The translations under genes were made by a program, and so were the position numbers. The notes beneath the pieces are model-generated. The model was given only the letters and a program-made list of their open reading frames with translations. It was not told the DNA's origin and made no database searches. Positions 42,911 through 50,711 of a stretch of 64,000 nucleotides of DNA are shown here, in pieces; position 1 is the first letter of the stretch; every line of letters starts with the position of its first letter. This DNA comes from Faeciplasma sp048393055 (lineage in GTDB: Bacteria; Bacillota; Clostridia; Oscillospirales; Ruminococcaceae): positions 52,602 to 116,601 of the forward strand of contig DBFJJS010000006.1 in assembly GCA_048393055.1 (NCBI GenBank), in the 5' to 3' direction.

Positions 42911-43996
42911 TTATTTTAAGCTTTTTGCCGACTTGTCTATGGCTTCCCAAAGCCCGTTCAGGTAGCACACGCCGAGCGCCCTGTCGTAAAGACCGTAGCC
43001 GGGACGGCCGACCTCTCCCCATATCATCCTGCCGTGGTCGGGGCGGATGTATGTATCCGGGCAGGTCTCATATATGGCTTTCATTATCTCGTACATATCG
43101 AGGTCTCCGTCTGCGGACAGATGGCTTGTTTCACAGAAGCGCCTGTCGCTACCGAGGTGCTTGAGATTTCTTACATGCAGGCAGCCTATCCTGCCCATGT
43201 TGCCGAAGTGGCGTATAATAGCGGGAACGTCGTTTGAAACGTTAGAGCCGAGCGAGCCTGTGCACAGGCACAGGGTGTTGCAGGGGCTGTCGTGAAGGCT
43301 CACTATTTTGTCATAGCCCTCTTGGGAATGAGCAATCCTCGGAAGCCCGAATATCGGCCAGCCCGGGTCGTCCGGATGGCATGCCATTACGACTCCGCAT
43401 TCCTCACAGGTGGGGATAATGCCGTCCAAAAAGTATTTATAGTTTTCAAGGAGCTTATTTTCATCGACGTTTTCGTAAAGCTTGAGAACCCTTTCAAGGT
43501 CTTCAAGCCTTTCGGGCTCCCAGCCGGGAAGAGAAAAGCCGTTGCTGTTTTCAGCGGTGCGCTTAACAATGTCTATGGGAGAGAGCGAGCCAAGCTCTGC
43601 CTCGTCAAAGTACATGCTTGTAGAGCCGTCCGCGTTTGGACGGGCAAGATCTGTCCTGAGCCAGTCAAGAACGGGCATGAAATTGTACACGATGCATTTT
43701 ACGCCGAACTTTGCAAGGTTTCTTATGGTTATGCAGTAATTTTCGATATACTGGTCGCGGGTGGGAAGACCGAGCTTAATGTCTTCGTGGACGTTTACGC
43801 TCTCTATTACCTCGCACTCAAGCCCGTGAGCATGGACCTCGTCTATGTACTCTTTTATTTCCTCCTCGCTCCACACATCTCCGGCAGCCTTGTAGTCCAA
43901 AAATCCCATTACGCCTGTCATGGCGGGAATCTGGCGGATTTGGTCAAGCGTTACGCTGTCGCTCTTTGAGCCGAACCATCGGAACGTCATTTTCAT
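42911..43996 (-). CDS. uxuA: Mannonate dehydratase
   Basis: Dehydrates D-mannonate to 2-keto-3-deoxygluconate. About 361 residues from the ATG at 43996 (AAAGGG upstream); a GTG 12 nt earlier or ATG 6 nt later are possible. Family features: KMTFRWFG at the N terminus, NFMPVLDWLRTDL, HPDDPGWPIFGLPRI, LCLCTGSLG, HLSADGDLDMYEI and RPDHGRMIWGE (metal ligands). First gene of the leftward uxu unit, divergent from eda and kdgK. Confidence 0.95.
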   Translation of the reverse strand: MKMTFRWFGSKSDSVTLDQIRQIPAMTGVMGFLDYKAAGDVWSEEEIKEYIDEVHAHGLECEVIESVNVHEDIKLGLPTRDQYIENYCITIRNLAKFGVKCIVYNFMPVLDWLRTDLARPNADGSTSMYFDEAELGSLSPIDIVKRTAENSNGFSLPGWEPERLEDLERVLKLYENVDENKLLENYKYFLDGIIPTCEECGVVMACHPDDPGWPIFGLPRIAHSQEGYDKIVSLHDSPCNTLCLCTGSLGSNVSNDVPAIIRHFGNMGRIGCLHVRNLKHLGSDRRFCETSHLSADGDLDMYEIMKAIYETCPDTYIRPDHGRMIWGEVGRPGYGLYDRALGVCYLNGLWEAIDKSAKSLK

Positions 43997-44037
43997 ACTT
44001 AAGAACACCCTTTCGCATGCTACTTTTATTTTAAACT

Positions 44038-44066
44038 ATAATATCACCTATCATAAGCTTATTCAA
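44038..44066 (-). promoter_or_regulatory. Promoter of uxuA-uxuB
   Basis: Reading leftward: TTGAAT (44066-44061), 17-nt spacer, TATTAT (44043-44038), 41 nt before the uxuA start. Confidence 0.65.
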
Positions 44067-44095
44067 GACAATTTTTCAATTTGCTCCGCCTGCTA

Positions 44096-44123
44096 TTGAC
44101 TTTGAAGGCATTAGAAGTATAAT
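44096..44123 (+). promoter_or_regulatory. Promoter of eda-kdgK
   Basis: TTGACT (44096-44101), 16-nt spacer, TATAAT (44118-44123). Its -35 lies 30 nt from the -35 of the divergent uxuA promoter, so one regulator could govern both arms. Confidence 0.75.
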
Positions 44124-44169
44124 TATTTTTGGATAATCCTATTAGTTTTTATATTTGGAGTGGTATAAG

Positions 44170-45129
44170 ATGTCATACTCGGATGTGGTAAAAAGAATTT
44201 ACGATTTGGGCATACTTCCCGTAATCGCTATCGACGATCCCGACAACTCCGTGCCTCTGGCTAAGGCGCTTTGCGAGGGAGGATTGCCGGCAGCAGAGAT
44301 AACATTCCGCACCGCGTGCGCAAAGGAGGCTATTATCAGAATAAGGCAGGCTGTGCCGGAAATGCTGGTGGGAGCGGGAACGGTGCTCACCGAAAAGCAG
44401 GTGGACGACGCGCTGGAGGCAGGGGTGGAGTTTATCGTCACCCCGGGCTTTAACCCTCAGATAGTAAAGTACGCGCTGTCTAAGGGCGCGGCTATCATGC
44501 CCGGTACGGCTACCCCAGGAGAGATGGAGCAGGCGATGTCGATGGGGCTTGACGTCGTAAAGTTCTTCCCAGCGGAGCAGAACGGTGGGCTTGCAAAGCT
44601 CAAGGCGGTGTCCGCGCCGTATCATAGGCTTCGCTTTATACCGACCGGCGGCATAAACGCCGACAATCTTGCAAGCTATATCAGGTTCAATAAAATCGTG
44701 GCCTGCGGAGGAACCTGGATGGTCAAGAAGGAGCTTATCGAGTCGAAAAACTGGGACGAGATAAAGCGCCTTACCGAAGAAGCGGTCAGAAATATGCTTG
44801 GTCTTGAGTTTGTGCACATGGGTATAAACGCGGAAAACGAGGAGCAGGCTCTTAAGGCGGCTGAGCTTTTAAAGACCATGTTCGGATTTGAGTATACAAA
44901 CCCTGGGGCTTCTGTGTTTACGATGTCCGGAAAGCTTGAAATCTGCAAGACGCCAAAGCCGGGCAGGTTCGGTCATATCGGAATTGCGACAAACACCGTC
45001 GAAAGGGCGGTTGCATACTTCAAGGCGAGGGGATACGAGTTTATAAACGAGGATATGCCATCAGGCAAGGCTGTGTACTTTAGGGACGAATTTATGGGCT
45101 TTGGAGTGCATCTTATTCAGAAGAAGTAA
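44170..45129 (+). CDS. eda: KDPG aldolase fused to a VOC/glyoxalase-like domain
   Basis: Residues 1 to about 205 are 2-keto-3-deoxy-6-phosphogluconate aldolase: AEITFRTACAKEAI, GAGTVLT, the Schiff-base Lys in VVKFFPAEQNGG and PTGGINADN. The reaction gives pyruvate and glyceraldehyde-3-phosphate. Residues about 210-319 form a VOC-like domain (HMGINAENEEQALKAAELL, then GHIGIATNTVERAVAYFKAR, then GVHLIQ). Ordinary Eda is about 205-215 residues. The domain may bind metal or a product, but no role is shown. The start is ATG with GGAGTGG upstream; a TTG at 44155 overlaps that site. Confidence 0.92.
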   Translation: MSYSDVVKRIYDLGILPVIAIDDPDNSVPLAKALCEGGLPAAEITFRTACAKEAIIRIRQAVPEMLVGAGTVLTEKQVDDALEAGVEFIVTPGFNPQIVKYALSKGAAIMPGTATPGEMEQAMSMGLDVVKFFPAEQNGGLAKLKAVSAPYHRLRFIPTGGINADNLASYIRFNKIVACGGTWMVKKELIESKNWDEIKRLTEEAVRNMLGLEFVHMGINAENEEQALKAAELLKTMFGFEYTNPGASVFTMSGKLEICKTPKPGRFGHIGIATNTVERAVAYFKARGYEFINEDMPSGKAVYFRDEFMGFGVHLIQKK

Positions 45130-45191
45130 TCCGGTAGTCTAATCGCAATCTGCGTAATCTATATATTTACATAAAGAGGGAGATAGTTTAA

Positions 45192-46223
45192 ATGTCTGAC
45201 AATAAAAAGGTTGTAACCTTCGGCGAAATCATGCTCAGGCTTAACCCTGAGGGATATTTAAGATTTGTCCAGGCGGACAAATACGAGGCGACGTTCGGAG
45301 GAGGAGAAGCAAACGTAGCGGTTTCCCTCGCCAACTACGGCGTAGACGCAGCGTTTGTAACAAAGCTTCCGGCTCACGAAATAGGCCAGTGCGCGGTAAA
45401 CGAGCTCAGGCGCTACGGGGTAGACACCGGCAGCATTGTAAGGGGAGGAAGCAGGATAGGAGTTTATTATGCCGAAAAAGGCGCGTCGCAGCGTCCGTCA
45501 AAGGTGATATACGACCGCGCGGGAAGCTCCATTGCCACAGCCGACAGCTCCGATTTCAACTGGGATAAGATTTTTGAGGGCGCGGGCTGGTTCCATTTTA
45601 CCGGCATAACTCCCGCTCTCGGAGGACAGCTCCCAAGAATCTGCCTTGAAGCCTGCAAGGCGGCTCATGAGCGCGGAATTACGGTAAGCTGCGACCTCAA
45701 CTACAGGAAAAAGCTTTGGACAAGGGAAGAGGCAAACAGGTGCATGTCCGAGCTCGTCCCGTATGTAGATGTTCTTATTTCCAACGAGGAGGACGCCAAG
45801 GATGTTTTCGGAATCGAGGCGGAGAACACCGACATTGACTCCGGGAAGCTTGACAAAAACGGCTACATAAGCGTTGCAAAGCAGCTCTGCGACAGGTTTG
45901 GCTGCAAGTATGTAGCCATAACGCTGCGCTCCTCGATTTCCGCCAACGACAACGACTGGGCAGGCATGCTTTATACCGGCGGCACCGCTTACTTCTCCAG
46001 GCAGTATCACATGCATATCGTAGACAGGGTAGGCGGCGGAGACAGCTTCGGCGGCGGGCTTATATATTCGCTTCTAAACGGCTTTGACCCGCAGAAAACG
46101 ATAGATTTTGCGGTAGCTGCGTCCTGCCTTAAGCACTCCATAGAGCATGACTTTAATCTCTGCTCTGTGGCAGAGGTCGAATCCCTTGCAGGAGGAAACG
46201 CCTCCGGAAGAGTACAAAGATAG
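45192..46223 (+). CDS. kdgK: 2-Keto-3-deoxygluconate kinase (PfkB family)
   Basis: Phosphorylates KDG to KDPG, the substrate of the upstream aldolase. 343 residues with the PfkB/ribokinase signatures: FGEIMLRLNPEG, the N-terminal GGGEANVAVSLANYG and C-terminal DRVGGGDSFGGGLIYSL (catalytic Asp in GGDSF). It follows eda by 62 nt with AAAGAGGGAG before the ATG. Confidence 0.92.
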   Translation: MSDNKKVVTFGEIMLRLNPEGYLRFVQADKYEATFGGGEANVAVSLANYGVDAAFVTKLPAHEIGQCAVNELRRYGVDTGSIVRGGSRIGVYYAEKGASQRPSKVIYDRAGSSIATADSSDFNWDKIFEGAGWFHFTGITPALGGQLPRICLEACKAAHERGITVSCDLNYRKKLWTREEANRCMSELVPYVDVLISNEEDAKDVFGIEAENTDIDSGKLDKNGYISVAKQLCDRFGCKYVAITLRSSISANDNDWAGMLYTGGTAYFSRQYHMHIVDRVGGGDSFGGGLIYSLLNGFDPQKTIDFAVAASCLKHSIEHDFNLCSVAEVESLAGGNASGRVQR

Positions 46224-46246
46224 CAAAGCTTCATTAGAAAAATATT

Positions 46247-46280
46247 AGCCGTCCGGGCCAGCGTGCCAGGACGGCTTTTG
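46247..46280 (+). terminator. Terminator after kdgK
   Basis: AGCCGTCC / GGACGGCT (46247-46254 with 46269-46276), loop of 14 nt with inner pairing, followed by TTTGC. Confidence 0.65.
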
Positions 46281-46310
46281 CAATGCTGCGGTTGTTTATC
46301 TCAGGTTATA

Positions 46311-46339
46311 TTGACTTTTATGGGCAAAAGGTGTATCAT
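46311..46339 (+). promoter_or_regulatory. Promoter of the esterase gene
   Basis: TTGACT (46311-46316), 17-nt spacer, TATCAT (46334-46339), 52 nt before the ATG. Confidence 0.65.
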
Positions 46340-46391
46340 TAATTATAGTTCTAATTAGCTGAACAAATTATTTGCTTGGAGGGATTATGAA

Positions 46392-47372
46392 ATGAACAGG
46401 ATATTTAAGGTATTGCTTGCAGGCGTTCTTCTTGCAACAGGGCTTACAGGCTGCGCAAGCGAACCTCAGCCGAGAAAAACGGAGTTTCCGGACAATGCTT
46501 TTCAGGAAATACCCGACGGATATTTTACCGAGCCGGAAAACGGTGGAACGGTTGTAAGCGTGAAGTATGAGACAAAAAATTATTCCGGCGATAAGGAGGA
46601 GTTTGAAAAGACGGCGTATGTATATCTTCCTTATGGTTATAATCAGGATCATACGGAAACGCGCTACGATGTGTTCTATCTGATGCACGGGGGCGGAGGA
46701 AGTGAAAGAGATTTCTTCGGGGGCGTGATGGAAAGCTCCGATATGAAATCCCTCATCGACAATATGATAGCAAACGGAGATATGGAGCCGTGCATCGTCG
46801 TTACGCCATCGTATAACAATCCGTACAACGGCGACGCTACTTCGTGCTGCAAATATTTTGCGCAGGAGCTTGTCAATGATCTGATACCTGCCGTAGAGGG
46901 CAAGTATAATACATACGCCAAGAACGTAAGAAGCTCCGGGATCAAGGCTTCGAGGCTTCACAGAGCATTCGGAGGGTTCTCGATGGGCTCTGCATGCACA
47001 TGGTGGGTATTTGAGTATGCTCTCGACGAGGTGGGATATTTCATGCCCATAAGCGGGGACAGCTGGTGCGTTGAGCCGACAGGGGGACTTAACAAGCCTG
47101 TGGAAACGGCGGAGTATATGCGTCAGATAGTGCTCGATCACGGATATACTAAGGATGATTTTTATATCTACAGCGGAACCGGCACAAACGACATTGCGTA
47201 TCCCAATATGAGTCCGATGATTGAGGAAATGAAGAAGCTCGACGATGTTTTCGTATACTGTGACAATTTTAGGGACGGAAACCTCTACTACTGCATAAGA
47301 GAGGGCGGCTGGCACGACGCTAATACGATTTACAGAATCGTATACAACGGCCTGCCCAAGTTCTTCGGATGA
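46392..47372 (+). CDS. Secreted esterase lipoprotein (esterase D / CE1 feruloyl-esterase-like)
   Basis: 326 residues. Signal peptide with lipobox LTGC (about 18-21). Alpha/beta-hydrolase of the putative-esterase family: YVYLPYGYN, FYLMHGGGGSERDFF (oxyanion loop), the nucleophile Ser in GGFSMGSACTW, and a late His in EGGWHDANTIY. Close in form to feruloyl and acetyl-xylan esterases of CE1. A role in trimming plant polysaccharide fits the neighbouring uronate genes but is inference. Confidence 0.85.
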   Translation: MNRIFKVLLAGVLLATGLTGCASEPQPRKTEFPDNAFQEIPDGYFTEPENGGTVVSVKYETKNYSGDKEEFEKTAYVYLPYGYNQDHTETRYDVFYLMHGGGGSERDFFGGVMESSDMKSLIDNMIANGDMEPCIVVTPSYNNPYNGDATSCCKYFAQELVNDLIPAVEGKYNTYAKNVRSSGIKASRLHRAFGGFSMGSACTWWVFEYALDEVGYFMPISGDSWCVEPTGGLNKPVETAEYMRQIVLDHGYTKDDFYIYSGTGTNDIAYPNMSPMIEEMKKLDDVFVYCDNFRDGNLYYCIREGGWHDANTIYRIVYNGLPKFFG

Positions 47373-47414
47373 GCCTTTTGACGCAGCGTAAATTATATGG
47401 TATAAAATACAGCG

Positions 47415-47451
47415 AAAAGCCTTCGGTTTAACATAACCGAAGGCTTTTTTG
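47415..47451 (+). terminator. Terminator after the esterase gene
   Basis: AAAAGCCTTCGGTT / AACCGAAGGCTTTT stem with a 6-nt loop and a T tract. Confidence 0.88.
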
Positions 47452-47528
47452 AATAAACGAGGGAATGCTTTATATACTATTTTTGCGTAGCAGTCTACGA
47501 AAATAAAAACCTATGGGAGGATATTATT

Positions 47529-47963
47529 TTGATAGAGCAGGATACGATAAAGCTTCTGCGCGAATGCGACGCGGGAATAAAAATGGGAGTTTCCTCGATA
47601 GACGAGGTGCTCGAGTATGTAAGCGATGAAAATCTCGAAAGATGCCTTAGCGATTGCAGGAATAAGCATATAAAGCTCAAGGGAGAGATCGAGGGAATGC
47701 TGGACGAATTTTGCGACGAGGGAAAAGAGCCGGACGCAATGGCAAAGGGAATGTCCTGGGTAAAGACAAACGTAAAGCTTGCGGTAAACGACTCGGACAG
47801 CACTATTGCAGACCTAATAACTGACGGCTGCAACATGGGAGTAAAATCGCTCAGCAGATACCTGAACAAGTACAAGGCAGCTGATGAACGCTCGAAAGAT
47901 ATCACTAAGCGCCTGATAAAGCTTGAGGATAAGCTTTCGGAGGACATAAGCAGATTCCTTTAA
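47529..47963 (+). CDS. Unknown helical protein
   Basis: 144 residues from a TTG start behind GGGAGG (8-nt spacing). Predicted mostly helical, with no signal peptide: DTIKLLRECDAGIKMGVSSI, then RKHIKLKG-like KHIKLKGEIEGML, and WVKTNVKLAVNDSDSTIADL. The pattern suggests a four-helix bundle resembling DUF2383/ferritin-like proteins, but no iron-binding residue set can be named. Single gene with its own terminator. Confidence 0.7.
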   Translation: MIEQDTIKLLRECDAGIKMGVSSIDEVLEYVSDENLERCLSDCRNKHIKLKGEIEGMLDEFCDEGKEPDAMAKGMSWVKTNVKLAVNDSDSTIADLITDGCNMGVKSLSRYLNKYKAADERSKDITKRLIKLEDKLSEDISRFL

Positions 47964-48002
47964 TATGAAGCGTCTGCGGCTACGCTCAGCGCCAAACGCC
48001 GG

Positions 48003-48041
48003 ATACGCCGGAGAAAGCTCAAATTTTCTCCGGCGTATTAT
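48003..48041 (+). terminator. Terminator after the helical protein
   Basis: ATACGCCGGAGAAA pairs with TTTCTCCGGCGTAT around a short loop, followed by TATTT. Confidence 0.75.
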
Positions 48042-48109
48042 TTACGGCATTGAGTTACCATATACAGGACGGCAAAAATGCTGCGTCCTTAAAGACATAA
48101 AAGACATAT

Positions 48110-48742
48110 TCAATCTGATATATATTTAATTCGCTGCAAGTCTTGGCTGCACAATATGTCCATATTTCTGAAAATTTTATCCGCGCTCCAATCCCACCAC
48201 TTCAGGTTTAACAAGTATGATATCAAATCATCGTCAAACCGTTTACGGATTAGCTTACATGGATTTCCTCCTGCAATGCAGTATGGCGGAATATCTTTAG
48301 TGACAACAGAATTTGCCGCTATAATTGCGCCGTCTCCGATATTGACTCCGGGCATTACCGTTACATTCTGTCCAATCCATACATCATTGCCGACAACGGT
48401 ATCTCCTTTTAGCGGGAGGTCTTGAAGACGCGGTGTGAATTGCTCCCAGCCGCCTCCCATTATATTAAACGGATAGGTTGTTACGCTGTTCATTCTATGG
48501 TTGGCGCCATTCATAATGAACTCAATGCCTTTAGCAATAGCGCAGAATTTTCCGATAATCAGTTTATCTCCGATAAACTCATAGTGGTGCGTCACATGAT
48601 CTTCAAACTTCTCCGCTCCGTTCACGTCGTCGTAATAAGTGTATTCCCCGACAATGATGTTTGGTCTGGTAATTACGTTTTTAATAAAGACTACGCTCTT
48701 AATATTCTCATTCGGATATATATGATCGGGGTTCGGTCCCAT
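48110..48742 (-). CDS. Vat/CatB-type xenobiotic O-acetyltransferase
   Basis: 210 residues, left-handed beta-helix (hexapeptide repeat) acetyltransferase. MGPNPDHIYPNENIKS, VGEYTYYDD, HHYEFIGDKLIIGKFCAIAKG, FIMNGANHRM (catalytic His) and GNDVWIGQNVTVMPGVNIGD are the blocks of the streptogramin A (Vat) and CatB chloramphenicol acetyltransferase group. Close relatives detoxify streptogramin A or chloramphenicol; activity here is not shown. AAAGGAGG precedes the ATG, and it follows the GNAT gene by 17 nt. Confidence 0.85.
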   Translation of the reverse strand: MGPNPDHIYPNENIKSVVFIKNVITRPNIIVGEYTYYDDVNGAEKFEDHVTHHYEFIGDKLIIGKFCAIAKGIEFIMNGANHRMNSVTTYPFNIMGGGWEQFTPRLQDLPLKGDTVVGNDVWIGQNVTVMPGVNIGDGAIIAANSVVTKDIPPYCIAGGNPCKLIRKRFDDDLISYLLNLKWWDWSADKIFRNMDILCSQDLQRIKYISD

Positions 48743-48759
48743 AATACCCCTCCTTTAAC

Positions 48760-49194
48760 TTAAAATTTCTTCCTCCAGGTCATGGTAAACTCTTTTTCGC
48801 TTGTATCCTTATCCGTGCCTTCGGATTGAATTACAAAGCCCTCTCTTTGATAAAATTGAACAGCCCGTTTGTTTTTTTGATATACGCTTAATACTAAATA
48901 CGGCTTTAATTGCTTTACATAATTTAAAAGCTGCTTGCCTATTCCTCTTGACTGAAAATGCTCGTTTACAAAAATTCCTGAAACATAATTGTTATCAACG
49001 CCTATAAATCCTTCTATTTGTTTAGATACGTCGGTCTCGTAAACGAAAACCTCCGCCGCGGGAATACATTGTCTTACAAAGTCATAGTTTTTCTCCCAGT
49101 AATCTCGGGAAATAAAGCTATGAGCTTTAGAGTTTGTATCCAGCCATATATGCATTATGGAATTTAAGTCAGAATCGTTAAACCTTCTTATCAC
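48760..49194 (-). CDS. GNAT N-acetyltransferase
   Basis: 144 residues from the GTG behind AGAGGT, giving VIRRFNDSDLNSIMHIWLDT; a longer upstream frame lacks a ribosome site. Acetyl-CoA pocket in VNEHFQSRGIGKQLL (R/QxxGxG/A motif) and the C-terminal QFYQREGFVIQSEG. Layout like YjaB-type GNATs. The substrate is unknown. It is upstream of the Vat-like gene in one transcription unit. Confidence 0.85.
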   Translation of the reverse strand: MIRRFNDSDLNSIMHIWLDTNSKAHSFISRDYWEKNYDFVRQCIPAAEVFVYETDVSKQIEGFIGVDNNYVSGIFVNEHFQSRGIGKQLLNYVKQLKPYLVLSVYQKNKRAVQFYQREGFVIQSEGTDKDTSEKEFTMTWRKKF

Positions 49195-49344
49195 GCTGTT
49201 ACCTCTGCAAACCTTAATTTCGTTATCAGTATACCATGGGCAGGCAAGCGTAACAAGGCTTTTCGGCGGCGTGAAAAACATTCGATTAAGAGCGATCTAT
49301 CTTAGCGGCGATGGCGTTTGCCAATAGGTATACGAGAGTTGTTT

Positions 49345-49389
49345 TTTTGCTAAAAAATGAGCCGGAGCAAAGTAAGCTTTGCTCCGGCG
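49345..49389 (-). terminator. Terminator of tRNA-Ser
   Basis: Leftward from the tRNA end: GCCGGAGCAAAG / CTTTGCTCCGGC with a 4-nt loop, then TCATTTTTTAGC. Confidence 0.85.
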
Positions 49390-49482
49390 TGGCGGAGAAG
49401 GAGGGATTCGAACCCTCGATGAGCTATCAACCCATACACGAGTTCCAGTCGTGCGCCATAAACCGGGCTAGGCGACTTCTCC
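49390..49482 (-). tRNA. tRNA-Ser (anticodon GGA)
   Basis: Long variable arm typical of tRNA-Ser. Leftward: acceptor GGAGAAG/CTTCTCC, anticodon loop CTGGAAC giving GGA, T arm GGTTCGAATCC, discriminator G and an encoded CCA. Sits just left of the phage-like cluster, a usual place for phage insertion, but no second copy of its 3' end was seen near 60 kb. Confidence 0.95.
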
Positions 49483-49535
49483 GTACATCAATATGAAAGT
49501 TTCACTTGTGAGGATTTCGCATGTGAACCTTATGT

Positions 49536-49564
49536 ATTATATCAGAAACGATAATAAAATGCAA
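49536..49564 (-). promoter_or_regulatory. Promoter of tRNA-Ser
   Basis: Reading leftward: TTGCAT (49564-49559), 17-nt spacer, TATAAT (49541-49536). Confidence 0.75.
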
Positions 49565-49698
49565 GCGGTTTTTTAATTTTTAAAAATCTTTTTGAGCGCA
49601 GCCGCTTCATCACAGCGTGTTTTTGCATGGCAGCGGCGCATTTGTGCCAAACTTGTGCCTGGTGTGTACGAAAAAATGTACTCAATGCAAAATAGCGG

Positions 49699-49726
49699 TT
49701 GCATTTTCTTAAAAATCGAGTATTAT
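49699..49726 (+). promoter_or_regulatory. Promoter of the phage-like cluster
   Basis: TTGCAT (49699-49704), 16-nt spacer, TATTAT (49721-49726). It is the only promoter-like site between tRNA-Ser and the first phage gene, about 140 nt upstream of it. Confidence 0.55.
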
Positions 49727-49736
49727 AGATATTGAA

Positions 49737-49748
49737 GAACATATGTTC
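49737..49748. promoter_or_regulatory. LexA/SOS box
   Basis: The perfect palindrome GAAC-ATAT-GTTC matches the GAACRNRYGTTY core of the Gram-positive LexA (DinR) operator. It lies 11 nt downstream of the -10 box, over the expected transcription start, the position for repression. Suggests induction of the cluster by DNA damage. Confidence 0.7.
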
Positions 49749-49873
49749 CAAAAGTCAAAAGCTATCGCGTTGCCATAGATACGGCGGCGAGGGCTTTTTT
49801 GTTTTCCCGTGCGTTTTGACCGGGCGATTGGCAGGGCTCGGCAGCGCGCCGGCATGAGCCGGGAGGTGATTGA

Positions 49874-50194
49874 GTGTATATTTGCAACAAATGCCATATG
49901 CAATTTGAAGAGCCGTCGGTAGCAAGGGACAATCCTTCCGATATCTTCGGATATGAGGAAAGATGGACTCAGTGCCCGGATTGCAGCTCCTGCGATATTG
50001 CGGCCAAGACGCCGTGCTCTGTGTGCGGGGAGAGCGCCGTCTGCGAATACGGTTTGTGCGCGGAGTGCAGAAGGGCTGCTCTTGAATTTTTCAAGCTGTA
50101 TCTCGGCAGATGGTTTACCCGAAACGAGGTCAGGTTTTTGTCCGACTGGTACGGCGCGATGGATATGACGGAGGGGGTAGATTTTCATATATGA
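49874..50194 (+). CDS. Cys-rich zinc-finger-like protein at the head of the phage cluster
   Basis: 106 residues from a GTG start behind GGGAGGTG. It has three CxxC pairs (CNKC, CPDC, CSVC) and further Cys (CEYG, CAEC), pointing to two treble-clef or ribbon-like zinc sites, then a helical C-terminal half with FKLYLGRWFTRNEV. I do not recognise the family. Its place just before the terminase genes suggests a role in DNA packaging or gene control. Confidence 0.7.
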   Translation: MYICNKCHMQFEEPSVARDNPSDIFGYEERWTQCPDCSSCDIAAKTPCSVCGESAVCEYGLCAECRRAALEFFKLYLGRWFTRNEVRFLSDWYGAMDMTEGVDFHI

Positions 50195-50252
50195 CAATTT
50201 TTTATCTTCCGCAGTATAAGCTCACAGTCTCGCACTGCGGGAAAGGAGTGCC

Positions 50253-50696
50253 ATGCTTACCGACAAGCAGAAAGCAAAGCTGATATTTGACTACATGGAG
50301 AACCCGAGTTATCGCGGGGTTGCAAAAAGAAACGGTGTAAGCGCATCCACGGTCAAGCGCGTAATAGATGAGAACGCCCTTATCAGGGAGGTTATTTCTG
50401 TGATGCGCGGTTCTGCGCCATCCAGCGCCGACGCATATTTAAGGGAAAAGCAGGAGCTCATATACGGCATTATAAATAAGTGCCTGATGATTTTAAACGA
50501 CGACGAAAAGCTCAGCTGCGCGACCCTGCCGCAGATAGCCTCTGCAATGTCGACGCTGCTTGAAAAATTTGTCCTTTCCGAGTCCTGCGATAACGACGAA
50601 TTTGACACAGACCCTCTGAGCCTGAGCTTAAAGGAGCTCGGCGAGAGCCTGAACCGCTCGGACGATGATAATATCGATTCAGCCGCCTCGCGCTGA
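50253..50696 (+). CDS. Phage terminase small subunit
   Basis: 147 residues. N-terminal helix-turn-helix (about 15-45: FDYMENPSYRGVAKRNGVSA, then STVKRVI) for DNA binding, then helical oligomerisation region and an acidic tail (SDDDNIDS). It precedes the large subunit by 15 nt, the standard terminase order. The call rests on the position and HTH form. Confidence 0.75.
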   Translation: MLTDKQKAKLIFDYMENPSYRGVAKRNGVSASTVKRVIDENALIREVISVMRGSAPSSADAYLREKQELIYGIINKCLMILNDDEKLSCATLPQIASAMSTLLEKFVLSESCDNDEFDTDPLSLSLKELGESLNRSDDDNIDSAASR

Positions 50697-50711
50697 TAGG
50701 AGGATGACGGC

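Noticed and set aside
46368..47315. Minus-strand frame opposite the esterase lipoprotein
   Set aside because: The plus strand has lipobox, catalytic Ser and His motifs; the opposite frame has none.
49390..49482. tRNA-Ser as attachment site of the phage cluster
   Set aside because: The position is typical, but I saw no repeat of the tRNA 3' end near 60.1-60.8 kb and no integrase, so att sites cannot be supported.
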